Shown here: one piece after another, positions 17,565 to 25,430 of the stretch
How the letters are laid out: each line of letters begins with the position of its first letter
Position numbering within the stretch: position 1 is the stretch's first letter
Source of the DNA: CAZTZL01 sp964617625
GTDB taxonomy: Bacteria; Zhuqueibacterota; QNDG01; DSAB01
Direction of reading: 5' to 3'
NCBI GenBank assembly: GCA_964617625.1
Contig: CAZTZL010000017.1
Coordinates: 1-45,790, forward strand
Length of the DNA: 45,790 nt
Notes under the pieces: model-generated
What the model was told of the DNA's origin: nothing
Database searches by the model: none
Seen by the model: only the letters and a program-made list of their open reading frames with translations
Translations under genes and position numbers: made by a program

Positions 17565-17583
17565 AGAAGATAAATGATCTTCT
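17565..17583. terminator. Weak hairpin between convergent operons
   Basis: AGAAGAT-AAATG-ATCTTCT forms a 7-bp stem with a 5-nt loop, 47 bp after the permease 2 stop and 56 bp beyond the ypeA stop. Only short T-rich stretches flank it, so it is at best a weak bidirectional terminator. Confidence 0.3.
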
Positions 17584-17638
17584 ATTTAGAGGAATGCATT
17601 TTAGCGTTTTTATATCGGAAGACATATCTCAAGAGGAA

Positions 17639-18094
17639 TCACGATTTATCCGCATCAGTTGTATCAATCTCATCGTTCTCAAGCCGTTTTCCCATGCTCA
17701 GTACCGGCTCCTGCCTGTATCCGATACTTTGATAAAATGGAATGACTTTTGAATTGCTTTCTCTGATCTGCAAATTGATTTTCGGACATCCGGCGGCTTT
17801 CAATAAGCTTTCTGCATGAATCATCATTGATGTGGCAATCCCCTGATGCCGATACTTTGGTGAAACGGCCAGATAGTTGATCCAGCCGCGATGCCCATCA
17901 TAGCCGGCCATGCAGGTTGTGATAATTTGATCATCCAATATGCCGACAAAAAACCATTCGGGATGGACTCGCATCTTTCTTTCAATATCCCGTTTCGGAT
18001 TGTTTTGAGGAGCGACCAGATTGCATACCTGCCACAGATCGATAACTGCTTCTTCATCGTCGGTATGGTAAGGTCGAATTAACAGTTTTTCCAT
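17639..18094 (-). CDS. ypeA: YpeA-type GNAT acetyltransferase
   Basis: A 151-residue GCN5-related N-acetyltransferase. DIERKMRVHPEWFFVG and AGYDGHRGWINYLAV near the middle, then the acetyl-CoA binding RHQGIATSMM and GCPKINLQIRESN, match the YpeA family closely. The substrate of YpeA is not established. The gene is the last of a minus-strand mltG-pcrA-ypeA group, starting 50 bp after the pcrA stop, with a stable hairpin in between. Confidence 0.9.
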   Translation of the reverse strand: MEKLLIRPYHTDDEEAVIDLWQVCNLVAPQNNPKRDIERKMRVHPEWFFVGILDDQIITTCMAGYDGHRGWINYLAVSPKYRHQGIATSMMIHAESLLKAAGCPKINLQIRESNSKVIPFYQSIGYRQEPVLSMGKRLENDEIDTTDADKS

Positions 18095-18108
18095 GTTTCC
18101 TCTTCGTT

Positions 18109-18131
18109 CGTCTGGAGTTTAACTCCGGACG
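18109..18131 (-). other. Intergenic hairpin between pcrA and ypeA
   Basis: On the minus strand CGTCCGGAG-TTAAA-CTCCAGACG forms a nine-pair stem with one G-U pair. It lies between the pcrA stop and the ypeA start. No T run follows, so it is more likely an mRNA-processing or decay barrier than an intrinsic terminator. Confidence 0.4.
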
Positions 18132-18144
18132 ATCAGTGTGATTT

Positions 18145-20346
18145 TTATATAATCGTAAACCTTGCGTATTGCGTCATGAATTTCTTCTCGACGCCGCTGT
18201 CGAATCGAATTCCGACTTTCTGTTTTTGACCTTTCCCTTCGATTCTAATGACCTTTCCCCTGCCGTAAATCTCATGTTCGATCATTATTCCGATTTTTAA
18301 TGGTGATGTTTCCTGCGAAATATTTTCATAATCCGGATGGGGTTCGAAAGAAGCTTCCGCTACAAATTGACGTCGCCTTTGAAAAGGTTTTCCATATTCC
18401 CGGATTACAGCCTTTGTCCAGTTGACCACGGATGGGTCCAGATCATCCAGAAACCGTGAGGGCAGCCGAAACGCCATGTCATTCATGAAACTTCTCTGCA
18501 GTGCATAGAACAGATAGACCTTTTCTTTTGCCCGTGTCAATCCCACATAAAACAGCCGTCTCTCCTCTTCAAGATCTTCCGAATTATCCAGGCTTCGCGA
18601 TATGGGCAAAAGCGAATCCTCAAGCCCTGTAATCATGACCACGGGAAATTCGAGGCCCTTTGCACAGTGCAGTGTCATCAGTGTGACGGCATTGGCTTTT
18701 TGGTCCCAGTTGTCGATATCTGCGATCAGCGCGACCTCTTCCAAAAATCCCCTGAGAGACGTCTCCTTGTCCGTGCGGACATAATCGTTGATCGCATTCA
18801 AAAATTCCTGAACATTCTCTTTTCTCGTTTCTCCTTCAACGCTCGTATCTGTTTTGTACATAGCGAGCAGGCCGGTTTCATCAATCAATGTACGCACCAG
18901 TTCGTTGAGAGAAATCTTGTCTTTCAATCCGATATAGGTTTGAATGATTTGATAGAACCTTTTGATACTCTGACGGGTTCTCGTCGGTATTTCCTCAATT
19001 TCTTCGGCTTTTTGAACGGCATGAAACAAATCCAGATTTTGTGATCTGGCCCAGTTCTGCAATCTCTGCAGGGATACATCGCCGATGCCGCGTGCAGGAA
19101 AATTGATGATCCGATTCAAACTGACCTCATCCCTGGGATTCATGATTAATTTCAGATAGGCCAGGATATCCTTGATCTCTTTTCGCTCGTAAAACCGGAC
19201 GCCTCCCACAATGACATAACTGATACCGTTCCGGCGCAGAGAGTCTTCCAAAATACGGGACTGCGCATTGGTGCGGTACAGAACAACAAAATCACTGAAA
19301 TGTCTTTTTTTACGGAAGACTTCCTCCTGTATTTTTTCGACCACAGTAGCGCCTTCTTCCCGTTCGTCCCGCACTTCGAATATTTCGACTTTTTCTCCGT
19401 GCTCTTTTTTGGACCACAATGTTTTTTCTTTCCGGCCAAGATTTTTTCTAACCACGGAATTGGCAGCTATCAGTATATTTTGCGTGGACCGGTAATTTTG
19501 TTCCAGGCGAAAAATCTGCGTATCAGCAAAATCCTTCTCGAATTCCAGTATATTTCTCAGGTCGGCGCCTCTCCAACGGTAAATCGATTGATCGTCATCT
19601 CCAACGACAAACAGGTTCTTGTGACTTTTTGCCAGCAGATAAATTAACTGATACTGCGCCCGGTTGGTGTCTTGATATTCGTCCACAAGAATATATTTCA
19701 TACGTGACTGGTATTTTTCAAGCAGATCGGGAAATTTTTCGAAAAGAAAAATCGGGGAGATCAATAGATCGTCAAAATCAAATGCATTGTGTGTTTTTAA
19801 ACGGTTTTGATATTCCGGATAGATTTGAGCGATAACTTCTTCAAATGGGCTCTTTGTGCTTCTCATAAACGCTTCCGGCAGAATGAGACTGCTTTTAGCC
19901 CGCGATATCGCGGAAAGAACACTTTTCGGCGCATATTGCGACGGGGCAAAATTCAAATCCTGCAGAATCGATTTGACCAGCCGTTCCTGATCATCAGAAT
20001 CGTATATCACAAAATCCGGCTGATAGCCAAGATTCTCCGCTTCAACGCGCAGGATCCTGGCAAAGATGGAGTGAAATGTACCGATCCATAAATTTTTATC
20101 GATCGGTGTGATTTTGGCAATTCGCTCCTTCATTTCTGAAGCCGCTTTATTCGTAAACGTCATTGCCAGTATTTCTCTTGGCGAAACACCCAATTCGTGA
20201 ATGAGATACGCAATACGGTATGTGAGCACTCGTGTTTTTCCACTTCCTGCCCCCGCGAGAACGAGAACCGGACCGGGATTCGCCGTGACGACTTCGAGTT
20301 GCTGGGGATTGAGTGTTTCCAGAGGAAATGTCGTTTTTTTAATCAC
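18145..20346 (-). CDS. pcrA: UvrD/PcrA-type superfamily 1 DNA helicase
   Basis: 3'-5' DNA helicase used in nucleotide-excision and mismatch repair and in removing recombinase or stalled polymerase. All helicase motifs are seen in order: Walker A AGAGSGKT (31-38), motif Ia FTNKAASEM, motif II VDEYQDTN, motif III GDDDQSIYRWRGA, motif IV EQNYRST, motif V TLHCAKGLEFPVV and motif VI RRLFYVGLTRAKE. The 733-residue length is standard. The C-terminus has the Tudor-like segment MIEHEIYGRGKVIRIEGKG found in PcrA. GTG at 20346 is the only start fitting the conserved N-terminus. It follows mltG by 21 bp. Members are named uvrD or pcrA according to phylum. Confidence 0.95.
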   Translation of the reverse strand: MIKKTTFPLETLNPQQLEVVTANPGPVLVLAGAGSGKTRVLTYRIAYLIHELGVSPREILAMTFTNKAASEMKERIAKITPIDKNLWIGTFHSIFARILRVEAENLGYQPDFVIYDSDDQERLVKSILQDLNFAPSQYAPKSVLSAISRAKSSLILPEAFMRSTKSPFEEVIAQIYPEYQNRLKTHNAFDFDDLLISPIFLFEKFPDLLEKYQSRMKYILVDEYQDTNRAQYQLIYLLAKSHKNLFVVGDDDQSIYRWRGADLRNILEFEKDFADTQIFRLEQNYRSTQNILIAANSVVRKNLGRKEKTLWSKKEHGEKVEIFEVRDEREEGATVVEKIQEEVFRKKRHFSDFVVLYRTNAQSRILEDSLRRNGISYVIVGGVRFYERKEIKDILAYLKLIMNPRDEVSLNRIINFPARGIGDVSLQRLQNWARSQNLDLFHAVQKAEEIEEIPTRTRQSIKRFYQIIQTYIGLKDKISLNELVRTLIDETGLLAMYKTDTSVEGETRKENVQEFLNAINDYVRTDKETSLRGFLEEVALIADIDNWDQKANAVTLMTLHCAKGLEFPVVMITGLEDSLLPISRSLDNSEDLEEERRLFYVGLTRAKEKVYLFYALQRSFMNDMAFRLPSRFLDDLDPSVVNWTKAVIREYGKPFQRRRQFVAEASFEPHPDYENISQETSPLKIGIMIEHEIYGRGKVIRIEGKGQKQKVGIRFDSGVEKKFMTQYARFTII

Positions 20347-20367
20347 AGTTTTCCATATTCAAATAGG

Positions 20368-21438
20368 TTATCGCGAATTGTATTTGACCTTTTTTCGAAT
20401 TCTGTCCAAATGCCGTTTTGCATCAAGATGGTCGGACAATGTGCTTGAAAATGTGTGCGTACCGTCCCCATTGGCCACCATATAAAGGTAATTCACCGAA
20501 TCCGGGTACAGTACGGCCATGATCGAAGCCAGGCCGGGATTGTTAACCGGCCCGGGAGGAAGACCGGTATACATATAGGTGTTATATGGCGATTTGATTT
20601 TCAGATCTTTATTGAACAATCTTCTCGGGCCGTCGTCGATGATGTACTGTATCGTGGGATCGGCTTGAAGGCGCATGTGCCTCTTCAAGCGGTTAAGATA
20701 CAAAGCGGCAATGGATTTGCGTTCCGAATCCAGAACGGCTTCGCCTTCCACAATAGAAGCGAGTATCACGACTTCATGAACGGACATACCGATTTTTTTA
20801 GCGCGTTCCGCCATTTGATAAGTAAATATTTTTTTGAATTGAGAAACCATAGTCCGGATCATTTCTTCCGGAGTCATTTTAAAACTGAAAAAATAAGTGT
20901 CGGGGTAGAGATAGCCTTCTAAAAAGTTCACATCGAGACCGAGCTGACGGATAAACAATGTGTCTCGTAAATCATACATAAACTCAGCGGAATCTACTTT
21001 CATGTTTTGAAAAAAGATGCTCGCAATTTTTTCGGCTCGAAGCCCTTCCGGAAAAGTGACTTTCTTTAGCATGGTTTCACCGCGATACAACTTACTAAGT
21101 ACCCTGTAATTGTTATTAATCTTTCTTTTAAAAATATATTCTCCTGCCTGCAGTTTCCGGCTGACACCCAATAATTTAGCTGCAACGAGAAATTGCTCTG
21201 AACTCCGGATAATGCCATTGACAAAAAGGGAATCGGAAATGTCTTTCGGGCTCATCCCCTTTTCAATCGTGATCGGGACCGATCCGGGATTGGAGATTGT
21301 TTTCCACGGGATGAAGAGAAAATAGCTGTAAAAAAGGATAAAAGAAATGCAAAATAATAGAGCAATAGTGGCTATTGCACGATTTTTAGATTGATGGATT
21401 TCAATTTTTTCTATATTCTGAATTATTTTTTTGCGCAT
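20368..21438 (-). CDS. mltG: Endolytic transglycosylase MltG (YceG-like)
   Basis: Inner-membrane murein lytic transglycosylase that cuts nascent glycan strands. A short cytoplasmic N-terminus and one transmembrane helix (IATIALLFCISFILFYSYF) come first. A LysM-like domain follows, then the YceG catalytic domain with ILASIVEGEAVLDSERKSIAALYLNRL, which holds the catalytic Glu, and QADPTIQY, SPYNTYMYTGLPPGPVNNPG near the end. The 356-residue length is normal. The start is ATG at 21438; a GTG one codon earlier is also possible. A well-formed promoter lies just upstream, making this the first gene of mltG-pcrA-ypeA. Confidence 0.94.
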   Translation of the reverse strand: MRKKIIQNIEKIEIHQSKNRAIATIALLFCISFILFYSYFLFIPWKTISNPGSVPITIEKGMSPKDISDSLFVNGIIRSSEQFLVAAKLLGVSRKLQAGEYIFKRKINNNYRVLSKLYRGETMLKKVTFPEGLRAEKIASIFFQNMKVDSAEFMYDLRDTLFIRQLGLDVNFLEGYLYPDTYFFSFKMTPEEMIRTMVSQFKKIFTYQMAERAKKIGMSVHEVVILASIVEGEAVLDSERKSIAALYLNRLKRHMRLQADPTIQYIIDDGPRRLFNKDLKIKSPYNTYMYTGLPPGPVNNPGLASIMAVLYPDSVNYLYMVANGDGTHTFSSTLSDHLDAKRHLDRIRKKVKYNSR

Positions 21439-21466
21439 CACATTTGTTTTTTAGAATTGAAGTTTT

Positions 21467-21495
21467 AATTTATCATTTTTCATTTCAATTGTCAA
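21467..21495 (-). promoter_or_regulatory. Promoter of mltG-pcrA-ypeA
   Basis: TTGACA (21495-21490), 17-bp spacer, TAAATT (21472-21467) on the minus strand, about 30 bp before the mltG start. It has exactly the same hexamers and spacing as the ilv-leu promoter. Confidence 0.6.
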
Positions 21496-21523
21496 CGGTT
21501 TTTCCGGAATCCGCGACTTTTTT

Positions 21524-22714
21524 TTATCGGGGATCCGGCATTGAGTTCTTGTACCCGCCTTTTTGAATCGCTTTCTCTCCAAATTTTAATCGAATCATAT
21601 CGACAGCTTCCGACATTTTTTTAACCTTTTGATTTTCCATCTGAAAGAGATCAATTTGTTCCTTATCTTTTGTAATCAATTTAGTTACACCCACTCCCAG
21701 CAAACGAACCGACTGATTCATTTGATTAAAACATTTAAACAGCGACAGCACTTTTTGATAAATGTCATGATCATAACAGGTCGGATTCTTTAAAGTGTTA
21801 TGCTTCAAATGGGTTGTAAAATCCGAAAAACGTATTTTTAAAACCACTGTTTTTCCCTGTAGTCGATTTTTCCGCAGCCGGAAAGCGACTTTTTCAGAAA
21901 GCTTCAACAGTGTTTTTTGAAGCAGTTCCTGATCGGACGTATCATGATCAAACGTTATTTCATTACTGACGGATTTTGCATCCCTAAAGGAGATGACAGG
22001 ATCATTATCGATTCCCCTTGCATATTTGAAAATCATGGTCCCCATTTTCCCGAACATTTCAATGAGCGCAGATTCCGACATTCCGGAGAGGTCTCCAATC
22101 GTACGAATACCGATGGCAACAAGTTTTTCTTCCGCTTTCCTGCCGACACCCCAAAGCCGCGATATGGCAAGCGGTTCCAGAAAAGACCGGACATCATCCG
22201 GTTTAACAAGAACGAATCCATTCGGTTTTTCCAGATCGGAAGCAATCTTCGCGATGAGCTTGTTCGGTCCAATGCCAACCGATGCTGTCAGTTGTTCCTG
22301 CTGAAATATTTCTTCCTTGATTTTTCTGCCTGTCATTTCAGCATTTCCAAATAAACGGTCAGTTCCGGATACATCCAAAAAAGCTTCATCCAGGCTGACT
22401 GGCTCCACAAAAGGAGTATATTTCCTGAATATTCGCATGATATTTTTGCTTACTTCTGCATAGCGTTTTCCATGAGGCGGTAAAAAAATACCGCCGGGAC
22501 ACAATCGATACGCCTGCGAGATGGGCTGTGCAGAGTGAACACCATACTTTCTTGCCTCATAGGATGCTGCACAAACGACACCCCGCCCCTTCCCGTTTTT
22601 AGGATCTGCTCCGACAATGACAGATTTCCCACTATATTCAGGATGATCTCTCTGTTCCACCGAAGCAAAAAATGCATCCATATCGGCATGAATAACAATT
22701 CTATTTTTATTTAT
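21524..22714 (-). CDS. dinB: DNA polymerase IV, apparent non-AUG start
   Basis: Error-prone Y-family polymerase for translesion synthesis. The palm and fingers are intact: DMDAFFASVEQRDHPEYSGK, CAASYEARKYGV, the catalytic PVSLDEAFLDVSG and SVGIGPNKLIAKIASD. The little-finger domain follows. The first ATG (22681) would begin at the Met of ADMDAFF and lose the preceding catalytic Asp (Asp8 of E. coli Pol IV). The frame continues upstream as NKNRIVIHADMD, exactly the expected N-terminus, with no ATG, GTG or TTG. AGGGGAG (22730-22724) lies six bases before an ATC (22717) and nine before an ATA (22714). Start at ATA (396 residues) is proposed. The start overlaps the rlmH stop, so the two are probably coupled. 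Confidence 0.85.
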   Translation of the reverse strand: MNKNRIVIHADMDAFFASVEQRDHPEYSGKSVIVGADPKNGKGRGVVCAASYEARKYGVHSAQPISQAYRLCPGGIFLPPHGKRYAEVSKNIMRIFRKYTPFVEPVSLDEAFLDVSGTDRLFGNAEMTGRKIKEEIFQQEQLTASVGIGPNKLIAKIASDLEKPNGFVLVKPDDVRSFLEPLAISRLWGVGRKAEEKLVAIGIRTIGDLSGMSESALIEMFGKMGTMIFKYARGIDNDPVISFRDAKSVSNEITFDHDTSDQELLQKTLLKLSEKVAFRLRKNRLQGKTVVLKIRFSDFTTHLKHNTLKNPTCYDHDIYQKVLSLFKCFNQMNQSVRLLGVGVTKLITKDKEQIDLFQMENQKVKKMSEAVDMIRLKFGEKAIQKGGYKNSMPDPR

Positions 22715-23171
22715 GATACTTCTCTCCCCTGATAATCGTGAAGCATCGGTAGAGCTGTTCCAGAAGAATCATTCTGACCATATCATGCTGAAAAGTCAAT
22801 CTTGACAATGACAAAACAAAATCGGCTCTCCGGATGAGTGACTGATCCAGCCCCCAGGCGCTTCCGATCAGGAAGACCAGATCCTGAACACCCTGATTCT
22901 GCCAATTTTGAATCTTTTGCGACAGTTCGATTGTGTTCAATTCTTTTCCCAAACGGTCGACAGCAACAACAAACGCATCATCCAGATTTATTGATTTTAT
23001 TCTTTGTGCTTCTTCTTTCATGATCTCTACAGATATTTTTCCACCTTGACTGCTTTTTGTTGAGTTCATTTCCACCGGACAGTACCGTTTCAACCGATTG
23101 AGGTAATTCTTCTCTCCTTCTATCAAATATTGAATTTTGTTTTTACCGATCGTAATAATTCTGATTTTCAT
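22707..23171 (-). CDS. rlmH: 23S rRNA pseudouridine-1915 N3-methyltransferase RlmH
   Basis: SPOUT-class methyltransferase that methylates pseudouridine 1915 in 23S rRNA helix 69. From ATG at 23171 the protein has 154 residues, the usual RlmH length. The longer frame to 23261 adds 30 residues without family support. It has KIRIITIGK at the start, the SAM-binding knot segment FLIGSAWGLD (usually GGADG) and the very conserved LSLSRLTFQHDMVRMILLEQLYRCFTIIRGEKYHK C-terminus. Its stop overlaps the start of dinB. Confidence 0.94.
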   Translation of the reverse strand: MKIRIITIGKNKIQYLIEGEKNYLNRLKRYCPVEMNSTKSSQGGKISVEIMKEEAQRIKSINLDDAFVVAVDRLGKELNTIELSQKIQNWQNQGVQDLVFLIGSAWGLDQSLIRRADFVLSLSRLTFQHDMVRMILLEQLYRCFTIIRGEKYHK

Positions 23172-23212
23172 GGCAGCGATCCAATTTCCCTTACTGATTT
23201 CTTCGTGTATAC

Positions 23213-23240
23213 AATTTAACAAACCACACATACAATTCAA
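23213..23240 (-). promoter_or_regulatory. Candidate promoter of rlmH-dinB
   Basis: TTGAAT (23240-23235), 16-bp spacer, TAAATT (23218-23213) on the minus strand, about 42 bp before the rlmH ATG. A second reading, TTGTAT with TATACA, overlaps it. Confidence 0.4.
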
Positions 23241-23254
23241 TAAGAAAATACCGG

Positions 23255-23283
23255 TTGACACTTATTATTTTATATTCTATCTT
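23255..23283 (+). promoter_or_regulatory. Promoter of pheA
   Basis: TTGACA (23255-23260), 17-bp spacer, TATCTT (23278-23283). It lies 43 bp before the pheA ATG and back to back with the rlmH promoter. Confidence 0.55.
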
Positions 23284-23325
23284 TATAAAATCCATTAATA
23301 GTAAAGGAAATGACAGGAAATCAAG

Positions 23326-24153
23326 ATGATTAAAGTTGCCTTCCAGGGAGAACGAGGCGCCTACAGTGAAGACGCCGCTTATCATTTCTGGCCCAAAAAT
23401 ATCGAAGCGGTAGCGCATAACGGATTTAAGGATATTTTCGACTCGGTTTTACATGACCGGTGCGACTTTGGAATGATTCCTATTGAAAACTCACTCACCG
23501 GGAGCATTCATCAAAACATTGACTTGCTGCTTGATTTTCATCTTTCGATTGTCGGTGAAATCATACTCAGTATCAAGCACCATCTTCTGGCCTTGCCGAA
23601 TGTAAAACTGATTGATGTTAAATCAATCTGTTCGCATCCGCAGGCACTTGAACAATGTTCAAATTTCCTGGAAACTCTTAAAGGAGTCGAAATTACCCCC
23701 ATGTATGATACCGCGGGATCCGCAAGATTTATAATGGAAAACAACAAGATAAACAGTGCCGCAATCGCAAGTTCAAGAGCAGGCCAGGATTATGGATTGC
23801 ATGTCCTGAAAAAGGACATTGAAAACAATCATCAGAATTTTACACGTTTTCTGATTATTGCTAAAACACCGCAGAACCCTAAAAAAGACGCAAAAACATC
23901 CATTGTGTTCAGCACAAAAGACATCCCCGGGGCCCTGTTCAAGGCGCTGAGTGTTTTTTTCCTGAGAGAGATTAATCTGTTAAAAATTGAATCACGTCCG
24001 CTGCGCAAAGGTCCCTGGAAGTACTGGTTCTATCTCGATTTTGACGGAAGTATGGAGGAAGTAACCTGCCAAAACGCGATCAATCATTTGAAGGAAATTA
24101 CATCATTTTTAAAAATTCTGGGGTCTTATTCAAAAGGTAAAATTATTGAATGA
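23326..24153 (+). CDS. pheA: Prephenate dehydratase (monofunctional)
   Basis: Converts prephenate to phenylpyruvate in phenylalanine synthesis. The catalytic domain starts directly with VAFQGERGAYSEDAA, so there is no chorismate mutase domain. PIENSLTGSIHQNIDLL and the catalytic NFTRF (Thr173) are present. A C-terminal ACT domain begins near residue 200 with IPGALFKALSVFF and has ESRPLRK at 222-228, the phenylalanine-binding motif that gives feedback inhibition. The 275-residue length is normal. AGGAAAT precedes the ATG. It is a single-gene unit with its own promoter. Confidence 0.95.
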   Translation: MIKVAFQGERGAYSEDAAYHFWPKNIEAVAHNGFKDIFDSVLHDRCDFGMIPIENSLTGSIHQNIDLLLDFHLSIVGEIILSIKHHLLALPNVKLIDVKSICSHPQALEQCSNFLETLKGVEITPMYDTAGSARFIMENNKINSAAIASSRAGQDYGLHVLKKDIENNHQNFTRFLIIAKTPQNPKKDAKTSIVFSTKDIPGALFKALSVFFLREINLLKIESRPLRKGPWKYWFYLDFDGSMEEVTCQNAINHLKEITSFLKILGSYSKGKIIE

Positions 24154-24194
24154 CATGAAGAGATGTTGCGCGGACATTACAGCGGATGAACTTT

Positions 24195-24554
24195 TCAATT
24201 TTCGTCCAAAATCTTTAAAATCTCTTCCAAATCGTGAAAAATTTCATGCATAAATTTCCGCTTCTCTGTCTTATGCTTTCTTTCGATCACATCATCTATG
24301 TTAAAATGTGTTTCGGCATTCTGTAAAAGTTCAAGTATTTTCGTATCTTTGTATCCGGCATCTTTCAGTTTTTTAATGCATAGAATTGTATCCAGGTCAT
24401 TCTGTTTGAACAGCCGTCTTCCGGCTTTACTTTTGGCAGGGTGAAGAACCGGGAATTTTTCTTCCCACAACCTCAATGTTTGGGATGAAATCTTGGCAAT
24501 TTCCCTGACATCACGCACCGTATAATATAATCGTCTGATAGTCAAATTCGGCAT
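24195..24554 (-). CDS. MerR-family transcriptional regulator
   Basis: A 119-residue DNA-binding protein starting at ATG 24554 (MPNLTIRRLYYT), chosen because GAGGT lies six bases upstream; an earlier start at 24575 lacks one. The N-terminal winged helix-turn-helix reads YTVRDVREIAKISSQTLRLWEEKFPVLHPAKSKAGRRLFKQNDLDTI, the MerR pattern with an RR-Y-F-type wing. The C-terminal 50 residues form a charged helix for dimerisation. No metal or drug-binding cysteines are seen. It follows the deacetylase by about 30 bp at the tail of the nusA-pnp operon. Target genes are unknown. Confidence 0.85.
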   Translation of the reverse strand: MPNLTIRRLYYTVRDVREIAKISSQTLRLWEEKFPVLHPAKSKAGRRLFKQNDLDTILCIKKLKDAGYKDTKILELLQNAETHFNIDDVIERKHKTEKRKFMHEIFHDLEEILKILDEN

Positions 24555-24585
24555 GGTTGACCTCAATAAAAGCACTATTTTCTAA

Positions 24586-25410
24586 CTAACGATATTCCCC
24601 CTTTTTAAGCAGCAAGGTTCCATAAGAACCCAGATTAACCGCCCGAAGTTTCAAATTTTCCATAAATGTCCAGGGAGACTGCTCTAATTTCGCTCTGAGA
24701 TTCCACATCGTATCAAAAAGATAGCACGCTTTTCTTTCTAAAATAAACATTTCTTCCTTACGGTTCAGATTTTTCCTGAAATATCCACACCCTTTTTTAT
24801 AGGCACAGCGAACTGCCGTATCAATGACCCGGTCGTTATATCTTCCGAATGGAAAAGAGATAAATTGAACTTGATGCCCGACATGGTTTTCAATCTCTCT
24901 CCTTGAATTGGACAATTCCTGAAATAAACGACCATCATCGATCTGTGTCATATCAGCATGTGTCATACCATGCGATTCAATCTCGAATCCCAATTTCTTT
25001 AATTCTGCAAGCCGGCTCCAGGAAAGATGCTTAAACTTTTTGCCTCCCATATTGACATCCCAGTCGTTCCAGCGGTCGACAAACTCGGAAATGACAAAAA
25101 TCGTTCCTGTAAATCCATGTTCCAGCATCAATGGCGCGGCATACCGGTATATACTGTCATAAGCGTCATCAAAAGTCAGGATAACCGGTTTCTCGGGAAG
25201 TGGAAATGTACAATCGATTAGCTGCTCGAGAGAAATAGAATGATATCCGTTTTTTTTAAGGAATTCCAGTATCCGCCGGAATTGACCGGGGGTGATTCGC
25301 GTCACCCCCCACTCAAAATCCGTATCAACTTTATGAAAGGTAAGAATCGGAACATGTTTTTTATTTGGTCTGTTCAAATCAAACTCAAAACGATTGAAGC
25401 AAACAACCAT
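24586..25410 (-). CDS. Polysaccharide deacetylase (NodB domain) family protein
   Basis: Carbohydrate esterase 4-like protein of 274 residues. NodB motif 1 is LTFDDA (Asp81, Asp82), motif 2 is ESHGMTHADM with metal ligands His147 and His151, and motif 3 is SFPFGRYND. The usual Gly after the motif 1 aspartates is Ala here. No signal peptide is evident: the N-terminus MVVCFNRFEFDLNRPNKKHV is not hydrophobic, so it may be cytosolic or the start may lie elsewhere. Substrate could be peptidoglycan, an exopolysaccharide or a lipid-linked sugar. It starts 20 bp after the pnp stop. Confidence 0.85.
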   Translation of the reverse strand: MVVCFNRFEFDLNRPNKKHVPILTFHKVDTDFEWGVTRITPGQFRRILEFLKKNGYHSISLEQLIDCTFPLPEKPVILTFDDAYDSIYRYAAPLMLEHGFTGTIFVISEFVDRWNDWDVNMGGKKFKHLSWSRLAELKKLGFEIESHGMTHADMTQIDDGRLFQELSNSRREIENHVGHQVQFISFPFGRYNDRVIDTAVRCAYKKGCGYFRKNLNRKEEMFILERKACYLFDTMWNLRAKLEQSPWTFMENLKLRAVNLGSYGTLLLKKGEYR

Positions 25411-25430
25411 TCGCTTGATAAAATCGAATT

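Noticed and set aside
22682..23261. 30-residue N-terminal extension of RlmH to 23261
   Set aside because: RlmH proteins begin with the KIRIITIGK strand; the extension overlaps the divergent promoter region and has no homology pattern.
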